A stretch of DNA of 5,749 nucleotides, taken from contig JBDHFX010000175.1 in the NCBI GenBank assembly GCA_039590215.1, positions 1-5,749 on the forward strand, read 5' to 3'. The notes below the pieces were generated by a model, which saw nothing but the letters and a program-made list of their open reading frames with translations, made no database searches and was not told where the DNA came from. Both the position numbers and the translations under genes were made by a program. Shown here piece after piece: positions 1-5,340 of the stretch (positions are counted from its first letter, which is position 1; each line of letters opens with the position of its first letter). This DNA is from CAMYLR01 sp039590215. GTDB lineage: Bacteria > Gemmatimonadota > Gemmatimonadetes > JACCXV01 > JAHWKZ01.

Positions 1-262
1 GGTTGGCGGGGATCGCCAGGGCAGTCTGGTACGCCTCGGCCATTCCGGATCGCCGCTCAAAGGCGTGGAAGAACTGCTGCCGCTTTCCCTTCAGTTTGCG
101 GAAAACAACTAGCTTGCGGAAGATGATGGCCCAAGAAACGAGCGAGAAACCGAGCAAGATGAGGAGAATCCCTTTCGCGAACCAACCGCTGGTCACGACC
201 ATCGTCCATATCGATGGCTCGGCAGGTAGCGACCGTGACCCGAGCTGAAGGAGCTCGATCAT
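1..262 (-). CDS. tolQ: TolQ/ExbB/MotA-family proton channel protein, N-terminal part (runs off the left edge)
   Basis: The first 87 residues are visible; the rest lies beyond base 1. Known role of the family: TolQ (with TolR) or ExbB (with ExbD) forms an inner-membrane proton channel that energises an outer-membrane-linked partner, here probably the Tol-Pal envelope-constriction system. What is seen: a short N-terminal segment (MIELLQLGSRSLPAEPS), then a tryptophan-started helix at about residues 27-48 (WFAKGILLILLGFSLVSWAI) followed by the basic IIFRKL stretch. That is the usual first membrane helix and cytoplasmic exit of TolQ ('SWAIIF.K'). A 'FERRSGMAEAY' segment resembling the TolQ cytoplasmic region follows. 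The ATG at 262-260 overlaps the TGA of the upstream epimerase (ATGA), so translation is probably coupled; only a weak GGCGGA precedes it. TolQ is preferred over ExbB because of the SWAIIF-type motif, but the visible part cannot separate them with certainty. Confidence 0.85.
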   Translation of the reverse strand, partial: MIELLQLGSRSLPAEPSIWTMVVTSGWFAKGILLILLGFSLVSWAIIFRKLVVFRKLKGKRQQFFHAFERRSGMAEAYQTALAIPAN

Positions 263-1254
263 GGAGAGTCCGCCACGCGCTGAGAGTTGATCCGCCGCTC
301 GATGTATCTCATCGTCTGCTCCAGACCATCTTTGAGAGGTACGGCCGGCCGCCACTCGAGCTCCTGCTCGGCTTTGGCGATATCGAGAACGCTGCGCGCG
401 AGCTCGCCGGCCCGGGCGGCTGCAAACACCCGCTCGACTTCGCATCCGGCCCCAGCCATCAACACGTCCGCGAGCTCACCGACGCTGGTACCCCGACCGG
501 TGCCGATGTTCCACGCTCTTGCGACGATGGTGTCCGGCGCGGGTAGTGACCGAGTACTGGCCCGCCAGTTGGCTTCAACAACGTCGGCGACGTGGACGTA
601 GTCCCGTTCCTGCTTACCGTCACCAAATAGCGTGATCGACTCCTCCTTGAGGATCTGTGCGGCGAAGATCGCTATGACCCCGGCCTCGCCGCCTGGCTCT
701 TGGCGCGGCCCGTAAACGTTGCTGTACCGGAGGGCGGCATAGTCCATCCCGTGTACGCAGGCGTAATAATGTAGGTACTGCTCCCCAACCAGCTTGGTCA
801 CCCCATAGGGCGACAACGGCCGGAGAGGATGGTCCTCTGGCGTCGGGATAACCGTCGGCTCTCCATACACGACACCACCCGACGAGATATACACGACCCG
901 CCTTGTCCCGTGGCGCCGAGCGCACTCGAGCACGTTGAGCAGGCCGAGAACGTTCGTGCGGGCATCGAGGGCGGGATGGGCAACCGACACCCTGACATCC
1001 ATTTGAGCCGCGTGGTGGTTAACCAGATCGAACCCACCACGCTCGAAAACCGAGTCGACTTCGTGGCTGTTGAGTTCCAGTTGCACGAATTCGGCTGCTT
1101 CAGGTACCCGGTCCCGCTTGCCGTTCGACAAGTCGTCTAAGACCGTGACCTCGCAACCCTCAGCCAAGTAGCGATCGGCAACATGGGAGCCGATAAAGCC
1201 GGCCCCTCCGGTAACCAGCACGCGCCGGGGGGAAAATGATTCGCTCATAGGCAT
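259..1254 (-). CDS. NAD-dependent sugar-nucleotide epimerase/dehydratase (extended SDR, UDP-glucose 4-epimerase type)
   Basis: Extended short-chain dehydrogenase of 331 residues, the normal length for GalE-like enzymes. Numbering from the chosen start, the Rossmann NAD-binding motif TGGAGFIG is at 15-22, the acidic end of beta-2 (VLDDLSNG) at 38-45, the HHAAQ strand at 80-84, and the catalytic set Ser124/Ser125 with Tyr150-x3-Lys154 (YGVTK). The ALRYSNVYGPRQ and GDGKQERDYVHVADV segments of the substrate half are also present. The family interconverts NDP-hexoses (UDP-Glc/UDP-Gal or the N-acetyl forms) in the cytoplasm for surface polysaccharide or glycolipid synthesis; the exact substrate cannot be read from the sequence. 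The start is ATG at 1254-1252, because a GAGG lies six bases upstream (1263-1260). A TTG at 1266 would place the start inside that site, and ATG 1248 is a second possibility. The stop TGA overlaps tolQ's ATG. The gene is divergent from rpmB. Confidence 0.92.
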   Translation of the reverse strand: MPMSESFSPRRVLVTGGAGFIGSHVADRYLAEGCEVTVLDDLSNGKRDRVPEAAEFVQLELNSHEVDSVFERGGFDLVNHHAAQMDVRVSVAHPALDARTNVLGLLNVLECARRHGTRRVVYISSGGVVYGEPTVIPTPEDHPLRPLSPYGVTKLVGEQYLHYYACVHGMDYAALRYSNVYGPRQEPGGEAGVIAIFAAQILKEESITLFGDGKQERDYVHVADVVEANWRASTRSLPAPDTIVARAWNIGTGRGTSVGELADVLMAGAGCEVERVFAAARAGELARSVLDIAKAEQELEWRPAVPLKDGLEQTMRYIERRINSQRVADSP

Positions 1255-1264
1255 CGGGCGCCTC

Positions 1265-1270
1265 AATATA
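1265..1270 (-). promoter_or_regulatory. Possible -10 element (TATATT) for the epimerase-tolQ unit
   Basis: On the minus strand TATATT lies just upstream of the epimerase ribosome binding site. A -35 box at the right distance is poor (TTCGGG, 17 bases upstream). A start point about seven bases downstream would also leave an extremely short leader and cut into the GAGG. The call is therefore weak; the real promoter may lie elsewhere in the 113-base divergent gap. Confidence 0.2.
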
Positions 1271-1283
1271 AGATCGATCCAGC

Positions 1284-1312
1284 TTGTCCCGAATTGTCGG
1301 GCCTTCTATATT
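1284..1312 (+). promoter_or_regulatory. Sigma70-like promoter for rpmB
   Basis: TTGTCC (1284-1289) and TATATT (1307-1312) are separated by exactly 17 bases, matching the TTGACA/TATAAT consensus at four and five positions. The predicted start point near 1319 would leave a leader of about 50 bases before rpmB. A second, less good pair sits downstream: TTGTTT (1314-1319), 16 bases, TCTAAT (1336-1341). This AT-rich patch stands out in an otherwise GC-rich window. Inferred from consensus matching only. Confidence 0.5.
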
Positions 1313-1367
1313 TTTGTTTTCCTTCTCGGATAGAGTCTAATCTTGTCGATCGCGTCAGGATAATACC

Positions 1368-1559
1368 ATGGCAAAAGTATGCTACGTCTGCAGCAAAGCG
1401 CCCCGCTCAGGCAACACTGTCAGTCACGCCCACAACAAGCGGCGTCGCCGATTCCTCCCCAACCTACAGAGCGTGCGGGTGCGAGATAATGGCGGCGTCA
1501 AGCGCGTTCGTGTTTGCGCCAGTTGTATCCGGGCCAACAAGGTTCGCAAGGCGATCTAG
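1368..1559 (+). CDS. rpmB: 50S ribosomal protein L28 (zinc-binding C+ form)
   Basis: A 63-residue basic protein, the usual size for bacterial L28 (about 60-80). It opens with MAKVCYVCSKAP and contains the family hallmark of a GN-x-VSHA-x-NK-like run (residues 15-24, GNTVSHAHNK), the RRRFLPNLQ segment (26-34), and the C-terminal VCASCIR. Cys5/Cys8 and Cys50/Cys53 make two CxxC pairs, the zinc-ribbon ('C+') version. Many bacteria also carry or swap in a cysteine-free paralogue under zinc limitation, but none is visible here. L28 binds 23S rRNA in the large subunit. The ATG is preceded by AGGA seven bases upstream (1357-1360) and a sigma70-like promoter further up. It stands apart from rpmG and the usual ribosomal clusters, which is common for rpmB. 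A small membrane-protein gene follows after 15 bases. Confidence 0.97.
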   Translation: MAKVCYVCSKAPRSGNTVSHAHNKRRRRFLPNLQSVRVRDNGGVKRVRVCASCIRANKVRKAI

Positions 1560-1562
1560 CCA

Positions 1563-1570
1563 AGGAGGTG
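1563..1570 (+). promoter_or_regulatory. Near-perfect ribosome binding site of the small membrane protein
   Basis: AGGAGGTG, an almost complete match to the 16S anti-Shine-Dalgarno sequence, ends four bases before a GTG start at 1575. It lies wholly in the 15-base gap after rpmB and fixes GTG 1575 as the start. Confidence 0.85.
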
Positions 1571-1574
1571 TATA

Positions 1575-1793
1575 GTGACAAAGGCGTGGAATCTCCTCAC
1601 AATCGGTGGATTGCTGCTGATCGTGGTTTCGTTCTTCGCGGACCAAATCGGCGTGGGGCGGAATCCAGGATTCGGCTGGGGGCAAGGGGCCGGTGTCGTC
1701 TTGGGGCTGGTGCTGATCCTGGTTTCGCCGTACATGAAGCGTCGCCGGGCTCGGCTCCCCGACTCGACGGATACCGCCACACCACAGAGCTAG
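1575..1793 (+). CDS. Small two-helix membrane protein of unknown function
   Basis: 72 residues starting at GTG, chosen because of the very strong AGGAGGTG just upstream. Two hydrophobic segments are evident, at about residues 7-22 (LLTIGGLLLIVVSFFA) and 38-54 (GAGVVLGLVLILVSPYM). They are joined by a glycine-rich hinge (DQIGVGRNPGFGWGQ) and followed by a basic cluster KRRRAR (55-60) and a polar tail. By the positive-inside rule the tail is probably cytoplasmic and both ends lie on the same side: an inner-membrane hairpin protein. I do not recognise a named family; the GxNPGFGWGQ hinge resembles that of small uncharacterised membrane proteins seen in several phyla. It is likely co-transcribed with rpmB. 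It ends 11 bases before the convergent hydrolase gene's stop. Confidence 0.75.
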   Translation: MTKAWNLLTIGGLLLIVVSFFADQIGVGRNPGFGWGQGAGVVLGLVLILVSPYMKRRRARLPDSTDTATPQS

Positions 1794-1804
1794 CTCCACG
1801 CAGG

Positions 1805-2875
1805 TCATCGCCGCCAGGCCGGGTCCTCGAGTAGCAGGTTGTGGCTAAACAGTGCCTGACCAGCCACTCCGTCTCGCGCCAGTGCGTTTGCCACTTGTTG
1901 GGTCTCAGTCGGGTCCAGCCGATCGAGACGCACGCCGACCCATAACTTGGCTCGCGGCAGGGTCGGGGGATAACCACGGACGATTTGCAGAACGTCCTCG
2001 GGCCGGTCCCTGTAGGCCATTGGGACGACTTCGGCAACCAGGCCTCGCTCGAGCCACCCGCTCCAATCTTGGCCAAACGACCGATCGGCTTCCGCCGGGA
2101 TCGGTAAAACCGCGGTTGACAGAACCACCTCGGGTCTCACCAGAGCCAGATCATCATGAATGAGTCCCACAAGATATGTCAGCGTAGCGCTGCCCGATTC
2201 GGGCGCCCAACCGCTAGGGTATCGGATGTAGTCCAGGTGTACGCCTTCAACCGGGTAGCGTAGCGCCAGCTCCAACACGAACCGGCGCAACTGAGTCCGG
2301 ACCTCCATTTGAGAGGGATCGAGGAACCATCCTTCACCGGTGAGTCCAGCGCGATCAAGTTCGCGTCGACTCAGATCACGAATCGAGCGCCCGGAACGAT
2401 CCGTGACAAACCACTCCGGTCGACGACGGTACACGTGCAAGGGGTTTGCTGGAGGATCAGGGGCTGACCACGCCAACATCGCGTTGATCCAGGCGTGGAC
2501 CTCGAGCCCGCGAGACTGGGCGGATTCGACGGCCTCCCCAAATGGATCCTCCCAACCCGGTTGGGTCGGGTCTCGGGCGGGCGCTGGAAAGACGCGACTC
2601 GGGTAATACGCGTCCCATCGACCCGACACCTGCAGATAGATCCGCCGACACCCGACGCGCTCGACCTCGGCGAGCGCCTTCTGCCACGTCGCACGACTAC
2701 TAAGGGCGTTTCGAACAACCCAAACCGCGCACGGTGTAGAGAGAAAAGCGCTGCGCTGCGCCACGACCGGTGCTGCCCCTGCCAAAATGGCACCTAGAAC
2801 AACCGCCCCAATCAGACCGCACCGGTGGACGATTCTCCGAGGTTGCTGTAGATTATAGGTTTCCGACAATTTCAT
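1805..2875 (-). CDS. Exported family-10 glycosyl-hydrolase-like protein (GHL10/DUF187 type)
   Basis: 356 residues. An N-terminal export signal is clear: basic n-region (RR at 13-14, R18), hydrophobic core at about 21-35, and a likely cut after PVVA39. The remainder matches the TIM-barrel plan of the GHL10 (formerly DUF187) family: an early strand-helix AVWVVRNALSS (50-60), RIYLQVSGRWDAYYPS (78-93), GLEVHAWINAML (123-134), a R-PEW-V substrate-loop segment (152-157), WFLDPSQMEVR (183-193), and the diagnostic VEGVHLDYIRYP (209-220) with an acidic Asp215 at the barrel end. Proteins of this family act on polysaccharides or peptidoglycan-type glycans outside the cytoplasm; the substrate here is unknown. 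The ATG overlaps the TGA of the preceding short frame (ATGA) with a GAAGAG ahead of it, so translation is probably coupled. Could be a lipoprotein-like or secreted enzyme; no lipobox is seen, although Cys19 falls in the signal region. Confidence 0.85.
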   Translation of the reverse strand: MKLSETYNLQQPRRIVHRCGLIGAVVLGAILAGAAPVVAQRSAFLSTPCAVWVVRNALSSRATWQKALAEVERVGCRRIYLQVSGRWDAYYPSRVFPAPARDPTQPGWEDPFGEAVESAQSRGLEVHAWINAMLAWSAPDPPANPLHVYRRRPEWFVTDRSGRSIRDLSRRELDRAGLTGEGWFLDPSQMEVRTQLRRFVLELALRYPVEGVHLDYIRYPSGWAPESGSATLTYLVGLIHDDLALVRPEVVLSTAVLPIPAEADRSFGQDWSGWLERGLVAEVVPMAYRDRPEDVLQIVRGYPPTLPRAKLWVGVRLDRLDPTETQQVANALARDGVAGQALFSHNLLLEDPAWRR

Positions 2876-3126
2876 ATCTCTTCGGAGTCAAATGTGGCTA
2901 ATTTCGACCTAGAAACGCTTCGGGAACGGTACTCAACCCGGAACATGCGCGTGCTGCTGGCCCGGATGCTGACCAAGTCCGCGACACGGGCGGCACGCGA
3001 CTCCAGATCTGTGCCGGCCGCGATGAGCTCCGCCAGGTTTTCCTGAGCCCCCACTGCAAAGACGCGCAGACGATCCGGACGCCCGACCCTGGGCCCCAGG
3101 ACGAGCAGTCGGACGCCGCCTAGCAG
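2872..3126 (-). CDS. Short hypothetical protein with no clear start codon
   Basis: An open frame of about 84 codons between the thioredoxin and the hydrolase genes, ending in a TGA that overlaps the hydrolase ATG by four bases. Codon choice looks genuine (mostly G/C third positions: CTG, GTC, GCC, CGC). The product would be basic and partly helical, e.g. RLRVFAVGAQENLAELIAAG, then a heptad-like DLESRAARVADLVSIRAS and an arginine/serine-rich end. I recognise no family. The start is the problem: in frame there is no ATG or TTG after the thioredoxin stop. The only candidates are CTG at 3126, directly after that stop, GTG at 3054 (60 residues, no ribosome binding site), or ATG at 3255 deep inside the thioredoxin gene. 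The boundary given is the longest intergenic reading. It may be a remnant or carry a sequence error; it could also use a rare start. Confidence 0.4.
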   Translation of the reverse strand: MLGGVRLLVLGPRVGRPDRLRVFAVGAQENLAELIAAGTDLESRAARVADLVSIRASSTRMFRVEYRSRSVSRSKLATFDSEEI

Positions 3127-3130
3127 GCGG
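3116..3130 (-). other. Small hairpin directly after the thioredoxin stop codon
   Basis: CCGCCT and AGGCGG form a perfect six-base-pair stem around a three-base loop, immediately following the TAG at 3131-3133. No T-run follows, so it is not a complete intrinsic terminator. It could protect or attenuate the message, or simply be a chance inverted repeat in GC-rich DNA. It covers the candidate CTG start of the next frame. Confidence 0.3.
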
Positions 3131-3748
3131 CTATCCGTCCGCCTCCCTGACCGCCTCCAGAGTTCGCTTCGTTGTCTGTCCCGCCCGGAACATCTCGAGA
3201 GCCGTCTCAAAAACCCAGAGTGGCGGCACGCCAACCAGCCGATAGCCGTTGACAAAGAACGTTGGCGTGCCAGTAACCGCCAATGAGAGACCTAGCGCGA
3301 TGTCACGCTCGACGACCTCCGCATGTCTGCCGGTCGAGAGCGCACTCGCGAAACGTTCTGTGTCCAGTTCCAGCGAGTCCGCATAGCCGATTAGGTCAAC
3401 GTCGGTTAATCGATCCTGATGCGCGAAGAGCAGATCGTGGTAGCGCCAAAACGCTCCTTGCCCCTGGGCTTCGACGGCAGCTTGCGCCGCCCGCCCGGCG
3501 TACGCGTGAACCGGCAGAGGGTAGTGGCGGTACTCGAGTCGAACCTGATCGCCGTAGCGCGCGAACAGTGAGTCGATGACCGGTTTCGCACGCCCGCAAA
3601 ACTGACATTGGAAATCGCTGAACTCGACGATCTCAAGGACCGCGTCGATGTTGCCGCGGACAGCGGGCGGAGGGGACGATTGCGACTGGGCCGGATGCGC
3701 CAGAATCACCAACGCCAACATCGGGGCCCAGATCGACTTCAGAGTCAT
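3131..3748 (-). CDS. Exported DsbA-like thioredoxin-fold disulfide oxidoreductase
   Basis: 205 residues from the ATG chosen here. A signal peptide is evident (MTLKSIWAPMLALVILAHPAQ, likely cut near AQS22), placing the protein in the periplasm. The mature part begins with VLEIVEFSDFQCQFC. The redox pair is Cys48-x-x-Cys51 in the EFSDFxCxFC context of the DsbA/DsbG-like thioredoxin_4 group. The helical insert (FWRYHDLLFAHQ, 100-111) and the cis-proline loop TGTPTFFVNG (Pro162) are present. The expected job is forming or isomerising disulfides in exported proteins, or reducing them; the dipeptide Gln-Phe does not decide which. The gene follows rplQ after 67 bases, with a terminator-like hairpin between. 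GTG at 3760 and TTG at 3757 are alternative starts; none has a convincing ribosome binding site, and ATG 3748 gives the most typical signal peptide. Confidence 0.9.
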   Translation of the reverse strand: MTLKSIWAPMLALVILAHPAQSQSSPPPAVRGNIDAVLEIVEFSDFQCQFCGRAKPVIDSLFARYGDQVRLEYRHYPLPVHAYAGRAAQAAVEAQGQGAFWRYHDLLFAHQDRLTDVDLIGYADSLELDTERFASALSTGRHAEVVERDIALGLSLAVTGTPTFFVNGYRLVGVPPLWVFETALEMFRAGQTTKRTLEAVREADG

Positions 3749-3768
3749 TGTGTGCAACACGACACGGG

Positions 3769-3797
3769 AAACTAGCGAGCCAATGATCGGCCGCTAG
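3769..3797 (-). terminator. Terminator-like or attenuator hairpin after rplQ
   Basis: Read on the minus strand, CTAGCG-GCCGA, loop TCA, TTGGC-(T bulge)-CGCTAG makes an eleven-pair stem with one G-T wobble and one bulged T, followed by TTT and then CCC. It begins 18 bases after the rplQ stop. The U-tract is short, so termination is probably partial; it would separate strong ribosomal transcription from the thioredoxin gene. Inferred from base-pairing only. Confidence 0.5.
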
Positions 3798-3815
3798 GTC
3801 GCTTGTAAGTGGTAG

Positions 3816-4220
3816 CTACTCGGTGGCGATCGCTTCACCGTGGGGGGGCGGCGCGGCGCCTCCGTCGGGTCCGATCAACTCCAGGTAGGCGGTCTCGGCA
3901 CCATCACCGTGACGGAAGTCGCCCTTCAGAATTCGCGTATAACCGCCTGGCCGGTCAGCGTACATCCCGGCCCAGTAGTCGAAAAGGCCTCGCAGGACCT
4001 TCTTGTTCTGAATGTACCGGGCGGCCTGACGACGAGCGTGGAGATCGCCACGTTTAGCCAGTGTCACCAACTTCTCGGCTACCGGTTTCACCCCCTTGGC
4101 TCGAGTGAGGGTGGTCTCCACCCGCCCGTGCTGGAACAGGCTCGTAACCAGGTTTCGGGTCATCGCCAACCGATGGGCCGCGTCACGGCCGAGTTGATTG
4201 CCTTTCTTCCGATGCTTCAT
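3816..4220 (-). CDS. rplQ: 50S ribosomal protein L17
   Basis: 134 residues, beginning with the invariant MKHRKKGNQLGR and continuing with HRLAMTRNLVTSL and the QHGRVETTLTRAKGVKPVAEKLVTLAKRG core. Near residues 63-80 it has RRQAARYIQNKKVLRGLF, and towards the end RPGGYTRILKGDFRHGDGAETAYLELI. All are hallmarks of bacterial L17. The last 15 or so residues (GPDGGAAPPPHGEAIATE) are a variable proline-rich tail. L17 binds 23S rRNA near the exit-tunnel side of the large subunit. GAGG lies seven to eight bases before the ATG. It follows rpoA after 32 bases, the standard end of the alpha operon, and is followed by a hairpin that probably ends most transcription. Confidence 0.98.
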   Translation of the reverse strand: MKHRKKGNQLGRDAAHRLAMTRNLVTSLFQHGRVETTLTRAKGVKPVAEKLVTLAKRGDLHARRQAARYIQNKKVLRGLFDYWAGMYADRPGGYTRILKGDFRHGDGAETAYLELIGPDGGAAPPPHGEAIATE

Positions 4221-4252
4221 GTGATCTACCTCGCGGTCGAGCTGTGCCGCCG

Positions 4253-4678
4253 CTAGCCCTCGGTTTCCTCGTCGCCATCTTCGTCGAGCTCGATGTCTGG
4301 CAGGCGTCGCAACTCCTCAACGTCTTGTAGTACGTAGCCCGACTCCGGCGATCCGCTCACCTTCATATCAAAGTGCAGACCGTGGCGTCCTAAGATGTCT
4401 GAGATCTCGTCCAACGACTTTTTGCCGAAATTCCTAAACTGCAGCATTTCGGGTACGCTCCGCTGAACCAAGTCGCCGAGCGTTCGGATGTTCGAGGCCT
4501 TAAGGCAGTTGCTCGATCGGACAGACAGCTCGAGCTCCTCGACCGGTCGCGCGAACAGCTCCTTCAACCGATTGTGCTTCTCCTCCAACTCACCCTCGAG
4601 CTCTTGCTGCGGCTCGTCAAACGACAGGAAGTACTCGCAGTGGGTTCGCAGGATCTCTGCTGCCTGCGCGACTGCATC
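4253..4678 (-). CDS. rpoA: RNA polymerase alpha subunit, C-terminal part (downstream of a frameshift)
   Basis: This is the second half of rpoA, in a different frame from the first half. By similarity it begins at about base 4678 with DAVAQAAEILRTHCEYFLSF, which is normal end-of-NTD sequence, then a linker (EELEEKHNRLKELFARP-like). The alpha C-terminal domain follows: LELSVRSSNCLKASNI, GDLVQRSVPEML, NFGKKSLDEISDIL. The Arg-x-x-Asn-Cys-Leu-Lys set corresponds to E. coli Arg265, Asn268, Cys269 and Lys271, which contact UP-element DNA and activators, so the domain looks functional. A 40-residue acidic tail ends in DEDGDEETEG. There is no independent start at the listed 5' end. A TTG at 4588 exists but is unlikely to be used on its own. 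The intact residues argue that the frame break is recent or artefactual. Confidence 0.9.
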   Translation of the reverse strand, partial: DAVAQAAEILRTHCEYFLSFDEPQQELEGELEEKHNRLKELFARPVEELELSVRSSNCLKASNIRTLGDLVQRSVPEMLQFRNFGKKSLDEISDILGRHGLHFDMKVSGSPESGYVLQDVEELRRLPDIELDEDGDEETEG

Positions 4679-5307
4679 CCAAGGGCACCGTTGGTCGTGA
4701 TGTGAAGTGTCAATCGATCATAGTCGGTGCGTCGGCCGACTCGCGTATTCTCAACCTCGAAGTTTGCCCTTACGACCGGGCTAAATATCGAGTCGACCGG
4801 AATGAAGCCGATCTCCTGCCGCCGCTCGCTGTCGTGTTGATCTGCGGATACGTAGCCACGACCGCGCTGGACGAAAATCTCCATCTCGAACTTCTTGTTC
4901 TCGTCGAGCGCGAGGAGCTCCAGCTCCGGGTTCAAGATCTGAACCTGAGGGTTCTTCTCGAAAGCCTCGGCGGTAACCACACCCCGCTTGCTCTTGCTCA
5001 GCCTGAGCGTGCTCTCCTCCACATCATCCGCCAGGGAGATCACCAACCGTTTCAGGTTCATGACTAGCTCGGCGGTGTCGTTTACGCTCCCTGGAATCGT
5101 GGAGAATTCGTGCAACACGTTGTCGATTTTGACGCCTGAAACGGCAGCTCCTTCCAGCGACGACAACAGCACCCGGCGCATCGCGTTGCCGAGTGTAAGA
5201 CCAAAGCCGCGCTCGAGGGGTTGGATTGTGAACTGGCCAAAAGTCTCGGTTAAAGAGGTGGTGTCTTTCTCAACACGCCTCGGCAATACGAAGTTCTCCA
5301 AAGCCAT
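4564..5307 (-). CDS. rpoA: RNA polymerase alpha subunit, N-terminal part (frameshifted after Leu209)
   Basis: The N-terminal domain, which dimerises and assembles beta and beta-prime, is complete up to about residue 209. Seen are MALENFVLPRRVEKD, the invariant ERGFGLTLGNAMRRVLLSSL, VLHEFSTIPG and NLKRLV. Further on are FVQRGRGYV and the late strand VGRRTDYDRLTLHITTNGAL. After Leu209 the frame runs into 38 unrelated arginine/serine-rich codons before a stop, while the true sequence continues in another frame. Repaired, the protein would be about 350 residues. The start is ATG 5307, because AGGAGGA (5318-5312) sits four bases upstream; an in-frame ATG at 5331 has no ribosome binding site. It lies 33 bases after rpsD. 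The missing C-terminal domain would be lethal in most bacteria, so this is probably a sequence error or a short deletion in a draft genome. Confidence 0.93.
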   Translation of the reverse strand: MALENFVLPRRVEKDTTSLTETFGQFTIQPLERGFGLTLGNAMRRVLLSSLEGAAVSGVKIDNVLHEFSTIPGSVNDTAELVMNLKRLVISLADDVEESTLRLSKSKRGVVTAEAFEKNPQVQILNPELELLALDENKKFEMEIFVQRGRGYVSADQHDSERRQEIGFIPVDSIFSPVVRANFEVENTRVGRRTDYDRLTLHITTNGALGMQSRRQQRSCEPTASTSCRLTSRSKSSRVSWRRSTIG

Positions 5308-5311
5308 CAGG

Positions 5312-5318
5312 TCCTCCT
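5312..5318 (-). promoter_or_regulatory. Ribosome binding site that fixes the rpoA start
   Basis: AGGAGGA on the minus strand, four bases before the ATG at 5307-5305. It lies downstream of the alternative ATG at 5331, so the shorter reading (MALENF...) is the real start. Confidence 0.8.
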
Positions 5319-5340
5319 GCGATCGATACATGGGATGTTG

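Noticed and set aside
1252..1266. TTG at 1266 as the epimerase start
   Set aside because: It would begin inside the GAGG ribosome binding site that serves the ATG at 1254, and adds only four residues not typical of the family.
1787..1796. Ten-base palindrome GAGCTAGCTC at the end of the small membrane-protein gene
   Set aside because: Too short and loopless to form a terminator hairpin, and it contains the stop codon; most likely chance.
3131..3255. ATG at 3255 as the start of the short hypothetical frame
   Set aside because: It would overlap the thioredoxin gene by about 125 bases in a region that clearly encodes thioredoxin, and the extra N-terminus reads like out-of-frame sequence.
4676..4689. 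Programmed ribosomal frameshift in rpoA
   Set aside because: The site (GCC CTT GGG ATG) is not an X-XXY-YYZ slippery heptamer, I see no obvious downstream pseudoknot, and programmed frameshifting in rpoA is not something I know of. Error or deletion is simpler.
4702..5067. 121-codon plus-strand open frame antisense to rpoA
   Set aside because: It lies wholly opposite a conserved rpoA N-terminal domain, has no ribosome binding site I can see, and its translation resembles no family; it is a shadow of the high-GC coding strand.
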